Counted from the first letter of the stretch, positions 14,936-24,207 are shown. The stretch is DNA of 59,801 nt from Vineibacter terrae (GCF_008039615.1 NZ_VDUZ01000052.1:1-59801), one strand, 5' to 3'. Translations and numbers: made by a program. Notes: generated by a model not told the origin, from the letters alone.

Positions 14936-15931
14936 ATGTCCTTCTCGAAGGCCGAGCAGCTTCTCGATGCAGCGACCATGGCGTCGGGCCGACTGCAAGG
15001 CATCACCATCGACGATGTCATGTCCCGGTTCAGGGTCGCTCGGCGCACGGCCCAGCGGTTGCTGCACACGCTTGAGGCACACTTCCCCGACGTAGAGACA
15101 CATCTCGACGACGAGGGCCGGAAGCGCTGGCGGTTGCCGCCAGCTCATCTACGGGATCTGCTGACTCTGTCCCCGGAGGAACTGGCGGCTCTGGACCTGG
15201 CGGTCACCGCCTTGAAGCGCTCGGGAGCCAGGGTGGAAGCCCGCCACCTGACCACGCTGCGGGAGAAGATCCTGGCGCTGGTCCCTCGTTCCCGGGTCGC
15301 CCGGCTGGAAACCGATCACGAGGCCCTGCTGCAGGCGCAGGGACTTGCCGCCCGACCTGGTCCGCGGCCCCGCACAGATCCCAAGATTGCCGGCGTTGTC
15401 GCAGAAGCGATCAAAGCCTGCTGCCTCCTCGATATACAGTACCGTTCACGCGGCGAAGCGAAGGGGCGCCGGCGACGGATTGCACCCTATGGCGTCCTCT
15501 CGGGCCTGCGGCGATACGTGGTCGGCAAGCCGGCCGACGCTTTGGACGGGCCGGTCCGGCTCTTCCGTTTCGAGGCGATCACGTCCGCATCGCTCACCAA
15601 GACAGCGTTCGTGCGACCGTCGGACTTCAGCCTTCAGGATTTCGCGGACCGCGCCTTCGGCACTTTCCAGAATGAAGAGGAATACGGCCAGGTCGTCTGG
15701 CGCTTCTCCCCTGCCGCGGCTGACCAAGCCCGCGAATTTGAGTTCCACCCGCAGCAGACAATGGAGATTGAGGCGGACGGCTCCCTGGTCGTTCGGTTCA
15801 AAGCTGCGGGCCATTTGGAGATGGTGTGGCACCTCTACTGCTGGGGCGACAAGGTGGAGGTGATCGCGCCCGAGCGGCTGAGGAAGTTGTGCGAGGCGCA
15901 TCGGCGTGGGGATTTTCCGGCGATGCCGTAG
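14936..15931 (+). CDS. WYL-domain transcriptional regulator, copy 1
   Basis: This 331-residue protein starts MSFSKAEQLLDAATM; the frame upstream of this ATG is probably untranslated. The N-terminal helix-turn-helix (about 1-60) contains GITIDDVMSRFRVARRTAQR. The middle WYL domain (about 140-230) has IQYRSRGEAKGRRRRIAPYG and RYVVGKPADA at ligand-binding positions. The C-terminal WCX region (about 245-331) follows. WYL proteins respond to nucleic acid or nucleotide ligands and often regulate phage-defence or DNA-damage genes. The last 75 or so residues are homologous to copy 2 but clearly different. Confidence 0.88.
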   Translation: MSFSKAEQLLDAATMASGRLQGITIDDVMSRFRVARRTAQRLLHTLEAHFPDVETHLDDEGRKRWRLPPAHLRDLLTLSPEELAALDLAVTALKRSGARVEARHLTTLREKILALVPRSRVARLETDHEALLQAQGLAARPGPRPRTDPKIAGVVAEAIKACCLLDIQYRSRGEAKGRRRRIAPYGVLSGLRRYVVGKPADALDGPVRLFRFEAITSASLTKTAFVRPSDFSLQDFADRAFGTFQNEEEYGQVVWRFSPAAADQAREFEFHPQQTMEIEADGSLVVRFKAAGHLEMVWHLYCWGDKVEVIAPERLRKLCEAHRRGDFPAMP

Positions 15932-16104
15932 TTCCTTTGCGGGCTGGATCTTCGCCCGACCGGCGACACCGGACAGTTCGGTGCCGCCACAAATTCCTGA
16001 ATTCATCGCCCCCCGGATGCTCCCGGCCAGGAACTCGCGGTACAGCACCCGAATACAGACGCCCGCCGGTTTGCTATCCTCCGGATACTCGGGGGAGGTA
16101 AACC

Positions 16105-16563
16105 ATGCCTAAAAATCGCGCGACCAATGGTCAAACGGCGGGGCGATCGGCCAACGTTGGTGTCCGTGTGCCGCCGATAGTCGGCCAAGTGTATAAGTAC
16201 ATCGTAGGTGCCGCTGGTGGATTTATCCTATCTGTGCTTGCTGCCATCGGCGCGTACGCCTCTGGATTTCTGGACTCGTATGTTCGGGAGATCGTCTTTC
16301 GCAGCATAGAGGTCGGCCCTGGAACCGTGGACCGACAGAGGTTTGTTCCAACCGCTGAGGACACCAACTATCACTTCACCGCGAGTTGCGGTGCTAAGGA
16401 AAAGATCACCGGAGGGTTCTGCCGGCTTACTTCAGGGTCCGGGGTGCTCCAGAACACCGGGATCAACAACAACCACTTCATTTGTACCTACAGACCAGTT
16501 GCGGGCGAACGTCCGCCTGATGGTTTAGCGACGGCAACATGCCTCACCCCGGCCAAGAAGTGA
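16105..16563 (+). CDS. Membrane-anchored protein with periplasmic domain, unknown
   Basis: This 152-residue protein has one membrane helix at about 29-55 (IVGAAGGFILSVLAAIGAYASGF) and an extracytoplasmic domain containing three to four cysteines (ASCGAKEKITGGFCRL, FICTYRP, ATCLTP) that could form disulphides. GGGGAGG about seven bases before the ATG is a strong ribosome-binding site. It stands alone between WYL copy 1 and the kinase operon; no family recognised. Confidence 0.7.
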   Translation: MPKNRATNGQTAGRSANVGVRVPPIVGQVYKYIVGAAGGFILSVLAAIGAYASGFLDSYVREIVFRSIEVGPGTVDRQRFVPTAEDTNYHFTASCGAKEKITGGFCRLTSGSGVLQNTGINNNHFICTYRPVAGERPPDGLATATCLTPAKK

Positions 16564-16734
16564 CCCAGAGCCACGTGGTGTCCGCCCGGCTCGGAACTAC
16601 GGCATACCACCCGGATACTGACACGAACCACCGGCAAAGGCCGAACCCGCATCCGGATATTTCCCTCACCGCGCCGATACACCGACCCAAGCTTTTGTAG
16701 TACGCTTCACATTCGTTCTGCCCGGGAGAAGGCT

Positions 16735-16842
16735 ATGAGGCGGCGCGAGATTTTCGGCCTTGTTGGCGCGGCCGCAGCCTGCGGCCCTCGCAGGCCGGAC
16801 CACTTGGATTTACTTGGCATGGCGAGTCACGACGACACATGA
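16735..16842 (+). pseudogene. Leader-only remnant of an ABC substrate-binding protein gene
   Basis: This 35-codon frame starts MRRREIFGLVGAAAA, the signal-peptide start typical of the PF04392 binding proteins encoded at 21.5-28 kb, and then runs into unrelated sequence and TGA. GGGAGAAGG precedes the ATG. The stop overlaps the kinase start (ATGA at 16839-16842). The rest of the binding protein is lost, but the leader may still supply translation initiation for the kinase. Confidence 0.6.
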
Positions 16843-19763
16843 GCGACGTCGTACCCGCGCGACGCGGCCTTTTCGCCAAGTATATTGGTGGCATGATCAC
16901 TGTCGTCACCCTGGTGCTGGTGGTGAACCGCGGCATTGATGTCTGGGTCTCCTACCAGGACACGCGAGCGGCGCTCTCGCGCATCCAGCAAGAGAAGGCC
17001 ATCGCCGCGGCACAGGGCGTCGAGCAGTATGTCAGCGAGATCGAGCGACAGATCGGCTGGACGACGCACGCGCAGTGGGCCGCCGGATCCATCGACCAGC
17101 GCTACTATGACTTCAACCGCCTCATGCGCCAAGTACCCGACATCACCGAGCTGGTGGATCTCGACGGCAACGGACGTGAGCGGCTTAAAGTCTCGCGGGT
17201 GGCCATGAACGTGATCGGCAGCGATGCCGACTGGTCGGAGGATCCCCGCTTCAAGGGGATTTTGGACAAGAGGGTCTGGTTCAGCCCGATCTACTGGCGC
17301 AGGGAATCCGAGCCCTACATGACAATGTCCTTGGCCCGCGCCGGGCGGCGCTCCGGTGCCACCGTGGCCGAGGTAAACCTCAAGCTGATTGTGGACGTGA
17401 TCAATGCCATCAAGGTGGGCAAGGCCGGCTACGCCTATGTCGTCAACCGTGACGGCCGGCTGATCGCGCATCCCGACATCAGCCAGGTGCTGCGCAACAC
17501 CGACATGGCGCGGCTCTCGCATGTACAGGCAGCCCTGCGCGCACGCCAGGGAAGCCGCGACGAAGCACCACGCGCGACGGTTGGGGTGAACCTCGCCAAC
17601 CAGAACGTCCTGTCGGCCGCGGCCTCCATCCCTGCCCTGGACTGGCTGGTCTTCGTCGAACTGCCCCTGAACGAAGCTCTACAGCCGCTCTACGCCTCGC
17701 TGATCCAGACAGGGCTGTTGCTGCTTTTCGGGATCGCATTGGCGGCCGGCGCCGCCTGGGTGCTGGCGCGGCACATGATTGTGCCGATCCGGGTGCTCAG
17801 CGCTGGCGCGGCACGGCTGGGCGGTGGCGACCTGACCCACCGCATCGCCGTCAGAAGCGGCGACGAGCTCGAAACGCTAGGCAGCAGCTTCAATCGAATG
17901 GCAGAGCAGCTTCAGGAATCCTACGCCAACCTGGAGCATAAGGTCGAGGCGCGCACGCAGGAGCTGGCCCGCTCAGTCGACGAGCTGACCGCCTCCGGCG
18001 AGATCCTGCGACTGATCGCCGGTACGCCCGAGGACCTGCGGCCTGTGTTCCAGAGCATCCTGCAGCACGGCACGCGGCTATGTGAGGCCAACTTCAGCGT
18101 TCTATGGACGATCCACGGCGATGTGTTCCGACTGGTCGCCCTACACAACATACCGCCAGCACTAGCATCTCATCTGGACCAGGATATGCAATCCGGTCCG
18201 GACACGGCGATCGGCCCCGCAATGCACAGCCTGACGCCCAACCAGATCGAAGATACCCGCATGTCTCCGGCGTATATTGCCGGCGACCTCCTGCACCGCG
18301 CTTTCGTTGACCAGGGCGGAGTGCGCAGCATGTTGAGCGTCCCGATGGTCCATCAGGGCGAGCTGATCGGTCTGCTATCGATCTTCCGGCACGACGTCGG
18401 AAGGTTCGCCGACAAGCATGTCAACCTGATGTCGACCTTTGCCGACCAGGCTGTGATCGCGGTCGAAAACTCGCGCCTTCTGCGTGAGCTGCGCACGCGC
18501 TCCGAGGAGCTCAGCGAGTCGCTGGAGTACCAGACTGCCACCAGCGACGTGCTCAAGGTCATCAGCGGCTCGGCGTTCAATCTCGTGCCAGTGCTGAAAA
18601 CCGTGGCAGAGACGGCGGCCACCCTGTGTTGCGCTGCAGAAGCCGCGCTCTTCCTGCGTGAAGGTGATACCTACCGCTGGGCCGCCTCCGTCGACAGCAG
18701 CAACCCGTTCCTCGACGCCGTCCGCGAGCAGCACTTTCTGCCGGGCCGCGACAGCCTGATCGGCCGTATCGCGCTGGAGGGCAAGCTGATGCAGATCGAG
18801 GACGTGCTCGATGATCCCGAGTACGGCCGCAAGGACCTGGCGCAACAGGGCGGCGTGCGCACCTTGCTGGGCGTGCCGCTGGTGCGCGAGGGGATCATGA
18901 CCGGCGTGATGGTGTTGACGCGGCACCATGTCGAGGCGTTCACCGACAAGCAAGTCGAAGTGCTGCGGGTATTCGCCGACCAGGCGGTGATTGCGGTCGA
19001 GAACGTGCGGCTGTTCACCGAGATCCAGGAGAAGAGCCGTCAGCTCGAGCTGGCCAGCCAGCACAAGTCGCAGTTCCTGGCCAACATGAGCCATGAGCTG
19101 CGCACGCCACTCAATGCCGTGTTGGGCTATGCCGAGCTGCTGATCGACGGCATCTATGGCGAGTTGCCCGACAGGGCGCGCGGCGTGCTGGAGCGCATGC
19201 AGAGCAACGGCCAGCACCTTCTGGGCCTGATCAACGAGGTGCTCGACCTATCCAAGATCGAGGCCGGCCAGCTCAAGCTGACGCTGGACACCTACGCCCT
19301 GTCCGCAATCGTGCAGACGGTGGTCGCGGCCACCGAGTCGCTGGCTAGCGCCAAGGGGCTGAAGCTCAAGGCCGTGGTGGCTGCCAATCTGCCTGCCGGC
19401 GTAGGCGACGAACGGCGTCTTGCCCAGGTGCTGCTGAACCTCGTGGGCAACGCGATCAAGTTCACCGACCAGGGCAGCGTGGAGATCGTCGCCGTGGCAC
19501 GCGGACCGACGTTTGAGATCGCGGTTAGCGACACCGGACCAGGCATCGCGGCGGAAGACCAAACGCGCATCTTCGAGGAATTCCAGCAGATCGACAACAC
19601 CAGCACGCGCCGAAAGGGTGGCACCGGCCTCGGGCTCGCCATTTCGCGCCGTATCGTAGCGATGCATGGTGGCGCCTTGATCGTGGAGTCGGCCCTAGGC
19701 CGTGGCTCGACGTTTCGGGTTGTCCTCCCAGTCAAGGTCGACAAACAGCAGGAGGCGGCATGA
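16839..19763 (+). CDS. Membrane sensor histidine kinase (Cache-HAMP-GAF-GAF-HisKA-HATPase)
   Basis: This 974-residue inner-membrane sensor has a first membrane helix at about 12-35, a periplasmic double-Cache-like sensor at about 40-280 (GYAYVVNRDGRLIAHPD), a second helix at about 288-313 and a HAMP domain at about 314-367. Two GAF domains follow (about 390-535, 565-720), then HisKA with ANMSHELRTPLNA (His752) and HATPase_c with LVGNAIKF, DTGPGIA and KGGTGLGLAISRR. It autophosphorylates and should pass phosphate to the receiver encoded directly downstream, since it has none of its own. It overlaps both neighbours by four bases. The Cache sensor beside substrate-binding genes suggests small-molecule sensing. 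Confidence 0.92.
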   Translation: MSDVVPARRGLFAKYIGGMITVVTLVLVVNRGIDVWVSYQDTRAALSRIQQEKAIAAAQGVEQYVSEIERQIGWTTHAQWAAGSIDQRYYDFNRLMRQVPDITELVDLDGNGRERLKVSRVAMNVIGSDADWSEDPRFKGILDKRVWFSPIYWRRESEPYMTMSLARAGRRSGATVAEVNLKLIVDVINAIKVGKAGYAYVVNRDGRLIAHPDISQVLRNTDMARLSHVQAALRARQGSRDEAPRATVGVNLANQNVLSAAASIPALDWLVFVELPLNEALQPLYASLIQTGLLLLFGIALAAGAAWVLARHMIVPIRVLSAGAARLGGGDLTHRIAVRSGDELETLGSSFNRMAEQLQESYANLEHKVEARTQELARSVDELTASGEILRLIAGTPEDLRPVFQSILQHGTRLCEANFSVLWTIHGDVFRLVALHNIPPALASHLDQDMQSGPDTAIGPAMHSLTPNQIEDTRMSPAYIAGDLLHRAFVDQGGVRSMLSVPMVHQGELIGLLSIFRHDVGRFADKHVNLMSTFADQAVIAVENSRLLRELRTRSEELSESLEYQTATSDVLKVISGSAFNLVPVLKTVAETAATLCCAAEAALFLREGDTYRWAASVDSSNPFLDAVREQHFLPGRDSLIGRIALEGKLMQIEDVLDDPEYGRKDLAQQGGVRTLLGVPLVREGIMTGVMVLTRHHVEAFTDKQVEVLRVFADQAVIAVENVRLFTEIQEKSRQLELASQHKSQFLANMSHELRTPLNAVLGYAELLIDGIYGELPDRARGVLERMQSNGQHLLGLINEVLDLSKIEAGQLKLTLDTYALSAIVQTVVAATESLASAKGLKLKAVVAANLPAGVGDERRLAQVLLNLVGNAIKFTDQGSVEIVAVARGPTFEIAVSDTGPGIAAEDQTRIFEEFQQIDNTSTRRKGGTGLGLAISRRIVAMHGGALIVESALGRGSTFRVVLPVKVDKQQEAA

Positions 19764-20125
19764 GCAAGCGCATCCTTGTGGTCGAGGACACCGAAGACAA
19801 TCGCCAGATCGTTCGCGACCTGCTGACCAGCGTCGGCTACGAGATGATCGAGGCAGTCGATGGCCATGAAGGCGTCGAGGTAGCGACGCGCGAGAGGCCT
19901 GACCTGATCCTGATGGACATCCAGCTCCCGGTGCTCGACGGCTACGAGGCCACCCGCCGCATCAAGTCCAACGAGGCTACGCGGCACATCCCGGTAATCG
20001 CCGTCACCTCGTACGCTCTGAGCGGCGACGAGGACAAGGCACACGCCGCCGGCTGCGACGGCTATCTCGCCAAACCCTTCAGCCCTCGCCAGCTCCTGGC
20101 GCTGGTTCGGGCGCGGCTCGGGTAG
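19760..20125 (+). CDS. Single-domain response regulator (DivK-like receiver)
   Basis: This 121-residue stand-alone receiver has the acidic pocket in ILVVEDTEDNR, phospho-acceptor Asp53 in LILMDIQLP, the switch Thr in AVTSYAL and Lys105 in LAKPF. It has no output domain, so it probably acts as a phospho-relay or protein-interaction switch, as DivK-type receivers do. The start codon overlaps the kinase stop (ATGA), which makes it the obvious phosphate acceptor of that kinase. Confidence 0.92.
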   Translation: MSKRILVVEDTEDNRQIVRDLLTSVGYEMIEAVDGHEGVEVATRERPDLILMDIQLPVLDGYEATRRIKSNEATRHIPVIAVTSYALSGDEDKAHAAGCDGYLAKPFSPRQLLALVRARLG

Positions 20126-20179
20126 ACAAGAATACCTCCTCCGCCGTCGTATTCAGAGCGGGGGACGGGGGGACTATTC

Positions 20180-21289
20180 ATGATCAAGGCACGCATCCTG
20201 GTGGTCGACGATGTCGTGGAAAACCGCGAGATCCTCCAGATGCGCCTCGAGAGCCAGGGCTACGCGGTCGCGACCGCGATCGACGGCGAGGACGGTCTCA
20301 CCAAGATCGCATCGATGGCACCCGACGTCGTGCTGCTCGACGTCATGATGCCCAAGCTCGACGGCTTTGAGGTCTGCCGTCGGCTGCGTGCCAATCCGGC
20401 GATCCCGTTCGTGCCCATCATCCTGTTGACGGCGCTCGCCGAGACCCAAAACCTCGTCGTGGGACTGGACGCCGGTGCCGACGACTACCTCTTCAAGCCC
20501 ATTGACCACGCTACACTGGTCGCGCGCGTACGTGCCATGCTGCGCATCAAGCGTCTGCACGACCAAGTACAACAACAGGCGCGCGAACTCGTCGAATGGA
20601 ACACCAGGCTGGAAGCGCGCGTAGCGGCGCAGCTCGAGGAGATCGCGCGCGTCGGCAAGCTCAAGCGCTTCCTGGCGCCACAACTCGCCGAAATGCTCGT
20701 TGCCCAGGGCGACGACAGCATCTTGCGCAATCACCGCCGGGACATCGCAGTGCTGTTCTGCGACCTGCGCGGATTCACGGCATTCGCCGAACAGGCCGAG
20801 CCCGAGGAGGTAATGACGCTTCTCGCTGACTTCCACGCTGCCGTCGGACCGCTGATCCACGCCTACGAGGGTACGCTCGATCGGTTCATGGGCGACGGTC
20901 TGATGGTCTTTTTCAACGATCCGCTGCCCTGTCCCGACGCGGCGCACCGGGCCGTGCGCCTGGCTGTGTCCATGCGCGAAGCCGTGCAAGTCATCAGTGA
21001 CAAATGGCAGCGCCGCGGCCAGCCGATCGGCTTCGGCGTCGGCATCGCCCAGGGCTACGCCACCTTGGGCCAGATCGGCTTCGAGGGCCGCAATGACTAC
21101 AGCGCCATCGGCTCCACGCCCAATCTCGCTGCGCGCCTGTGCGGCGAGGCCGCTGACGGCGAGATCCTGATCAGCTCCCGCGTCGCGGACGCTGTCGGCG
21201 ACATCGCCGAGCTGCAGGCCACCGACGCCAAGACACTGAAAGGATTTGCGCGGCCGGTGCCGGCCTGGAACGTTATCGCCGTGCGGTAG
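20180..21289 (+). CDS. Receiver-class III adenylate cyclase response regulator
   Basis: This 369-residue protein has a receiver at 1-120 with Asp54 (VVLLDVMMP) and Lys106 (LFKPID), a coiled-coil linker at about 125-165 and a class III cyclase at about 185-360. Metal ligands are in VLFCDLRGFT (Asp195) and DRFMGDG (Asp239); STPNLAARL carries the transition-state Asn and Arg. The residue at the usual substrate-specifying Lys position appears to be Arg235, so ATP preference is not guaranteed. GGGGGG eight bases before the ATG marks the start. It is the third gene of the kinase operon, so phosphorylation likely tunes cyclic-nucleotide production. Confidence 0.9.
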   Translation: MIKARILVVDDVVENREILQMRLESQGYAVATAIDGEDGLTKIASMAPDVVLLDVMMPKLDGFEVCRRLRANPAIPFVPIILLTALAETQNLVVGLDAGADDYLFKPIDHATLVARVRAMLRIKRLHDQVQQQARELVEWNTRLEARVAAQLEEIARVGKLKRFLAPQLAEMLVAQGDDSILRNHRRDIAVLFCDLRGFTAFAEQAEPEEVMTLLADFHAAVGPLIHAYEGTLDRFMGDGLMVFFNDPLPCPDAAHRAVRLAVSMREAVQVISDKWQRRGQPIGFGVGIAQGYATLGQIGFEGRNDYSAIGSTPNLAARLCGEAADGEILISSRVADAVGDIAELQATDAKTLKGFARPVPAWNVIAVR

Positions 21290-21492
21290 AGCCGCACACT
21301 GGTCCCCCCGTGCCAAAGGAGCAAGAAGACAATGACTCGATGATTTTTTCCCAAAGACACTTTGGGGGCGTCAGAACCGAATTGCGTTTAGCTGCTCGCG
21401 CTTGGCGGGAACACCGGAGTCTTTGACACGCGTTGTTGATGATCGCAGTCTGCAGGCCGGCTGAGCCAGGATCATACGAGCTGCCAGTTGGT

Positions 21493-22046
21493 TCACTCGA
21501 TCACCTCGTCGGCGCGGCCGAGGAGCGAGAGCGGGAACGTGAGGCCGAGCATCTTGGCGGTTTTGAGGTTGATCACCAGTTCGTACTTGGAATTTTCGTA
21601 AAACGGGATCTCAGGTCTGCGCCGAAGGAACCGACGCCCGTGGCATTGCCGCCCGGCCGGCTGAAGCTGGCGACAAGCCCGAGCCCGACCGGATCGTCGC
21701 AGATGAAGACGATCGGGATGGTCCGGGTGGCGTTCCTTGCGGCCAGCGCTGGCGCATTGCCGGGCGCCACGATGACCGCGACCTAGAGTGCGACCAGCTC
21801 GGCGGCGAGCGTCGGCAACTGCTCGTAGCGTCGTTCCGCCCACCTGTACGCGAAGGCGACGTTGTGGCCTTCAACGTAGCCGCTCTCCTTCAGGCCCGCG
21901 TGCAGCGCGGAGCGGAGAACGGGCACCTCGGCCGAGGTGGCACCCAGATACCCAATGACCGGCTTCGCCGACGGCTGCACCAGCGCGGCGCGCAGCCACA
22001 CGACCGAGGTGGCGCCGAGAAGGGCGATGATCTCGCGCCGCCTCAT
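21493..22046 (-). pseudogene. Broken ABC substrate-binding protein gene, array member 5
   Basis: An intact N-terminus (MRRREIIALLGATS to AAELVAL) meets a stop at 21783. Another frame carries the middle (IPIVFICDDPVGLGLVASF, RPGGNATGVGSFGADL). A third carries the C-terminus (YELVINLKTAKMLGL to RADEVIE) ending in TGA at 21493-21495. Roughly 150 residues between the glycine-rich motif and the C-terminus are missing. The gene is the promoter-distal end of the minus-strand array and overlaps the preceding gene by ATGA at 22043-22046. Confidence 0.85.
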
Positions 22047-23044
22047 TCGATCACCTCCGCCAGGGCCTCCAATGCGGGCGGGATCGTCAGGCCGAGCGCC
22101 TGCGCTGTCTTTCGGTTGATGACCAGGTCGAACCTGTCCGGCTGTTCTATCGGCATTTCGGCGGGATGTGCGCCCCTGAGAATGCGGTCAACTTGTCCGG
22201 CCATCTTTCGCAAGTTAGGCGGAACTCCGCCGCTGAGGCCATAGGCCATCAAACCGCCTTCCTCGACCGATTCGCGGTCACCGTACACCGCCGGCAATCC
22301 ATGCGCCGCCGCAAACGCTATGACCTGTCCCCGATGGGCATACTGCACACCTCCGCCCAGAGGATAGATCGCGTCGGCACGTTCACGCAGGATCGTGACA
22401 AAGGCGTCGGCAAACTCGTGCGGTTGCTCGACGACGACGGGCACGAGGCGGGTTCCCGCCGGGCCGCCATCGGGCGGAAAAAGCTTTTGCTGCGGCTTCG
22501 TGCCGATCAACGCAATCCTCGTCGTTCGCGGCGCCAGCTCCTTAAGCAATTGAAGACGTTTCCTGATGATCTCAACAGTCGGCTCAGATGTGATGCCCGT
22601 GAGATTTCCGCCGGGTCGGGCCAGACTGGCAACAAGCCCGGCGGCAACCGGGTCCAGGCCAAGGGGAAAGTACGCGATCAGCGGCACCTTTGCGGTCGCC
22701 TTTCGGGCGGCTTCGATGAGCGGTTGCGATGCGCCCAACACAATCACGTCGACACTACGGCCAAGCAGCTCCGCCAGGATTGCCGGCGCGCGCTGGGGAT
22801 TTCCAGCCAGTGTCCGCCATTCAATGACAAGGTTCTGACCCTCGACCCAACCGAGATCGCGCAGTCCGTGTACGAAGGCGCGGATGGGGGGCCAGGCCGG
22901 ATTTGGCCCGGCCATCTCCGAGAGCGGCACTGCGGCGGCGATGTAGGCAACGACCCGAGGCCGTTCCCGTTGCTGGCCCGCCGCCGCCACCGGCCAGGTC
23001 ACGATCAAGCCGCCCGATGTCACCAAGAAACTGCGCCGTCTCAT
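22043..23044 (-). CDS. ABC-type substrate-binding protein (PF04392), array member 4
   Basis: This 333-residue exported protein has a twin-arginine-like leader (MRRRSFLVTSGGLIVTWPVAAAGQ). Family landmarks are LRDLGWVEGQNLVIEWR, RSVDVIVLGASQP, DPVAAGLVASLARPGGNLTG and the end DLVINRKTAQALGLTIPP. PF04392 proteins bind small organic ligands in the periplasm; many genomes of this group carry large numbers without adjacent permease genes, as here. Its stop overlaps the next start (ATGA). The upstream side is the dispersed repeat cassette rather than the previous array member. Confidence 0.88.
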   Translation of the reverse strand: MRRRSFLVTSGGLIVTWPVAAAGQQRERPRVVAYIAAAVPLSEMAGPNPAWPPIRAFVHGLRDLGWVEGQNLVIEWRTLAGNPQRAPAILAELLGRSVDVIVLGASQPLIEAARKATAKVPLIAYFPLGLDPVAAGLVASLARPGGNLTGITSEPTVEIIRKRLQLLKELAPRTTRIALIGTKPQQKLFPPDGGPAGTRLVPVVVEQPHEFADAFVTILRERADAIYPLGGGVQYAHRGQVIAFAAAHGLPAVYGDRESVEEGGLMAYGLSGGVPPNLRKMAGQVDRILRGAHPAEMPIEQPDRFDLVINRKTAQALGLTIPPALEALAEVIE

Positions 23045-23188
23045 CCGCCTCTCCCCTGGCCAGATGAACTTGCAAGGCTACTACAATAGCTTGAAGGTGT
23101 CGCGACCGGCCAAATCGAACCCCCGAGCACTCACCGCCCCTTTTCCGCACTGCCGCTTGCCCGCTCCCCCTGTAAGTGAACGGACGCA

Positions 23189-23690
23189 ATGTCCGCTTCT
23201 GGCCCAAAGCGGACATGCCTTTGTCCTACGCCAATGTCCGTTTTTGGGGCAACGCGCCATAGCCTTGCCTGCATCGGTAGGACCTGTCTATGAGTACGCG
23301 CCCTAGGACGCTGTCGGACGTCTTTCCCTCTCACAGGAACCTGACAGGCATCACGTTCAGCCAGACTGCGGGACCACGATCGACGCGCTGGTCGCCGAGA
23401 TCGTTAACCTGTCCATGCCTCAGTGGCCCATGTCCGACGATGATCTCGCAGCTCTCCCCGGTCTTCATCCCTGAGGTGATTGCGGCCCTCGGGAGGCTTC
23501 CCTTGCAACCCCATGCATCGGGTCCCGGGTGCGATTGGTAGCGGTCTTTCCGACTGCTATCCTTCGCCGTCGTCCTTATATTCCCCCTAACGGCAATCCT
23601 TCTCCAGCATGGATTCTTTTTTTCTCAGACTTCTCAAAAATACAGCTACTGATCACTACCTATGACGACGGCGACGGCACCCACCCTAGA
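23189..23690. repeat. Dispersed degenerate repeat, copy B block 1
   Basis: This block matches copy A from 2761: the palindrome ATGTCCGCTTCTGG...CGGACAT, AACGCGCCATAGCCTTGCCTG, the MSTRPRTLS frame at 23290, ATGTCCGACGATGATCTCG, then GTGCGATTGGTAGCG and CTACTGATCACTACCTATGACGACGG. It interrupts the array of substrate-binding genes between 23045 and 25069. Confidence 0.75.
23290..23541 (+). pseudogene. Repeat-borne small ORF, copy B
   Basis: The frame MSTRPRTLSDVFPSHRN, GITFSQTAG is shared with copy A. After GITFSQ the protein-like continuation is in another frame (TTIDALVAEIVNLSM, then WPMSDDDLAALPGLHP and stop), suggesting a single indel in a once continuous gene of about 65-70 residues. No function known. 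Confidence 0.35.
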
Positions 23691-23960
23691 GAGATCGACG
23701 TCCCGTTCGCGCTCATCCGGTTCGCCTCTGCGTTCGACGTTGACGCTGGCGAGCTGATGGCTAGGGCGTTCGCCGACTATGCCCGCCTGGTGCTCCTGGC
23801 GATCGGCCGCAGGTTCTCGTGGGAGCCGTTCGGTCGGGAGCAGTCCATGATGAACTTCATCCGTGACTTGAACGATGGCGATGTACCGGATCTCACCCAA
23901 GAGCCCACGCTGCTGGTGAAGCTTGAGGCCGCCTTCGAGACGCACAACGCCGAGCGGTAG
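23529..23960 (+). CDS. Small conserved unknown protein, paralogue of the 0.9 kb protein
   Basis: The confident part is the last 85 residues (VPFALIRFASAFDVDAGELM to KLEAAFETHNAER), which align with the 910-1212 product. The true start is uncertain: the frame is open back to an ATG at 23529, but residues before the shared part overlap the dispersed repeat and look non-coding. Where the paralogue has GTG, this copy has GTC. It is helical and probably cytosolic; no family recognised. It lies between repeat blocks 1 and 2, like cargo. Confidence 0.5.
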   Translation: MRLVAVFPTAILRRRPYIPPNGNPSPAWILFFSDFSKIQLLITTYDDGDGTHPREIDVPFALIRFASAFDVDAGELMARAFADYARLVLLAIGRRFSWEPFGREQSMMNFIRDLNDGDVPDLTQEPTLLVKLEAAFETHNAER

Positions 23961-24042
23961 GCGGGCGGACAAAGGCGTGGTAGCGGTTACTTTCGGCGTA
24001 ACCTATATTGAATGAAGCCATCGGCGGAGGGAGTCGGACGAT

Positions 24043-24207
24043 ATGGCTGAGAAACCCGCCACCCTCGACAGCATCTGCGAGATGCTCCAGGAGGTGCTTG
24101 AGCACCAACGGGTGATCCGGCAGGACTTACAAGAGTGCATCGTGATCTGTGACCGAATCATCGAGACGTTTGAGGATAGGCGCAAGCTGGGTGATTGGCG
24201 CACTTGA
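24043..24207 (+). CDS. 54-residue helical protein with strong ribosome-binding site
   Basis: GGAGGGAG about nine bases before ATG at 24043 starts a frame encoding MAEKPATLDSICEMLQEVLE, then HQRVIRQDLQECIVICDRII and a short tail to TGA at 24205-24207. It is amphipathic and coiled-coil-like. It follows the 23.9 kb gene by 82 bases on the same strand and is the second cargo gene between the repeat blocks. No family recognised. Confidence 0.55.
   Translation: MAEKPATLDSICEMLQEVLEHQRVIRQDLQECIVICDRIIETFEDRRKLGDWRT

Larger units (their letters stand above)
14537..15702. repeat. 1166-base exact direct repeat, copy 1
   Basis: Positions 14537-15702 appear identical to 34917-36082 (offset 20380), covering the DUF4258-like gene, the divergent promoter region and the first three quarters of the WYL gene. 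On the left the two loci are unrelated outside the repeat. On the right the WYL coding sequence continues in both but suddenly diverges at 15703 (CGCTTCTCC against CGGTTCGCA). This asymmetry is typical of a gene-conversion or recombination tract. Confidence 0.92.

Noticed and set aside
20174-21316. 380-residue minus-strand frame antisense to the receiver-cyclase
   Set aside because: It is a shadow frame created by GC-biased third positions; the plus strand encodes a complete receiver and cyclase with all motifs.
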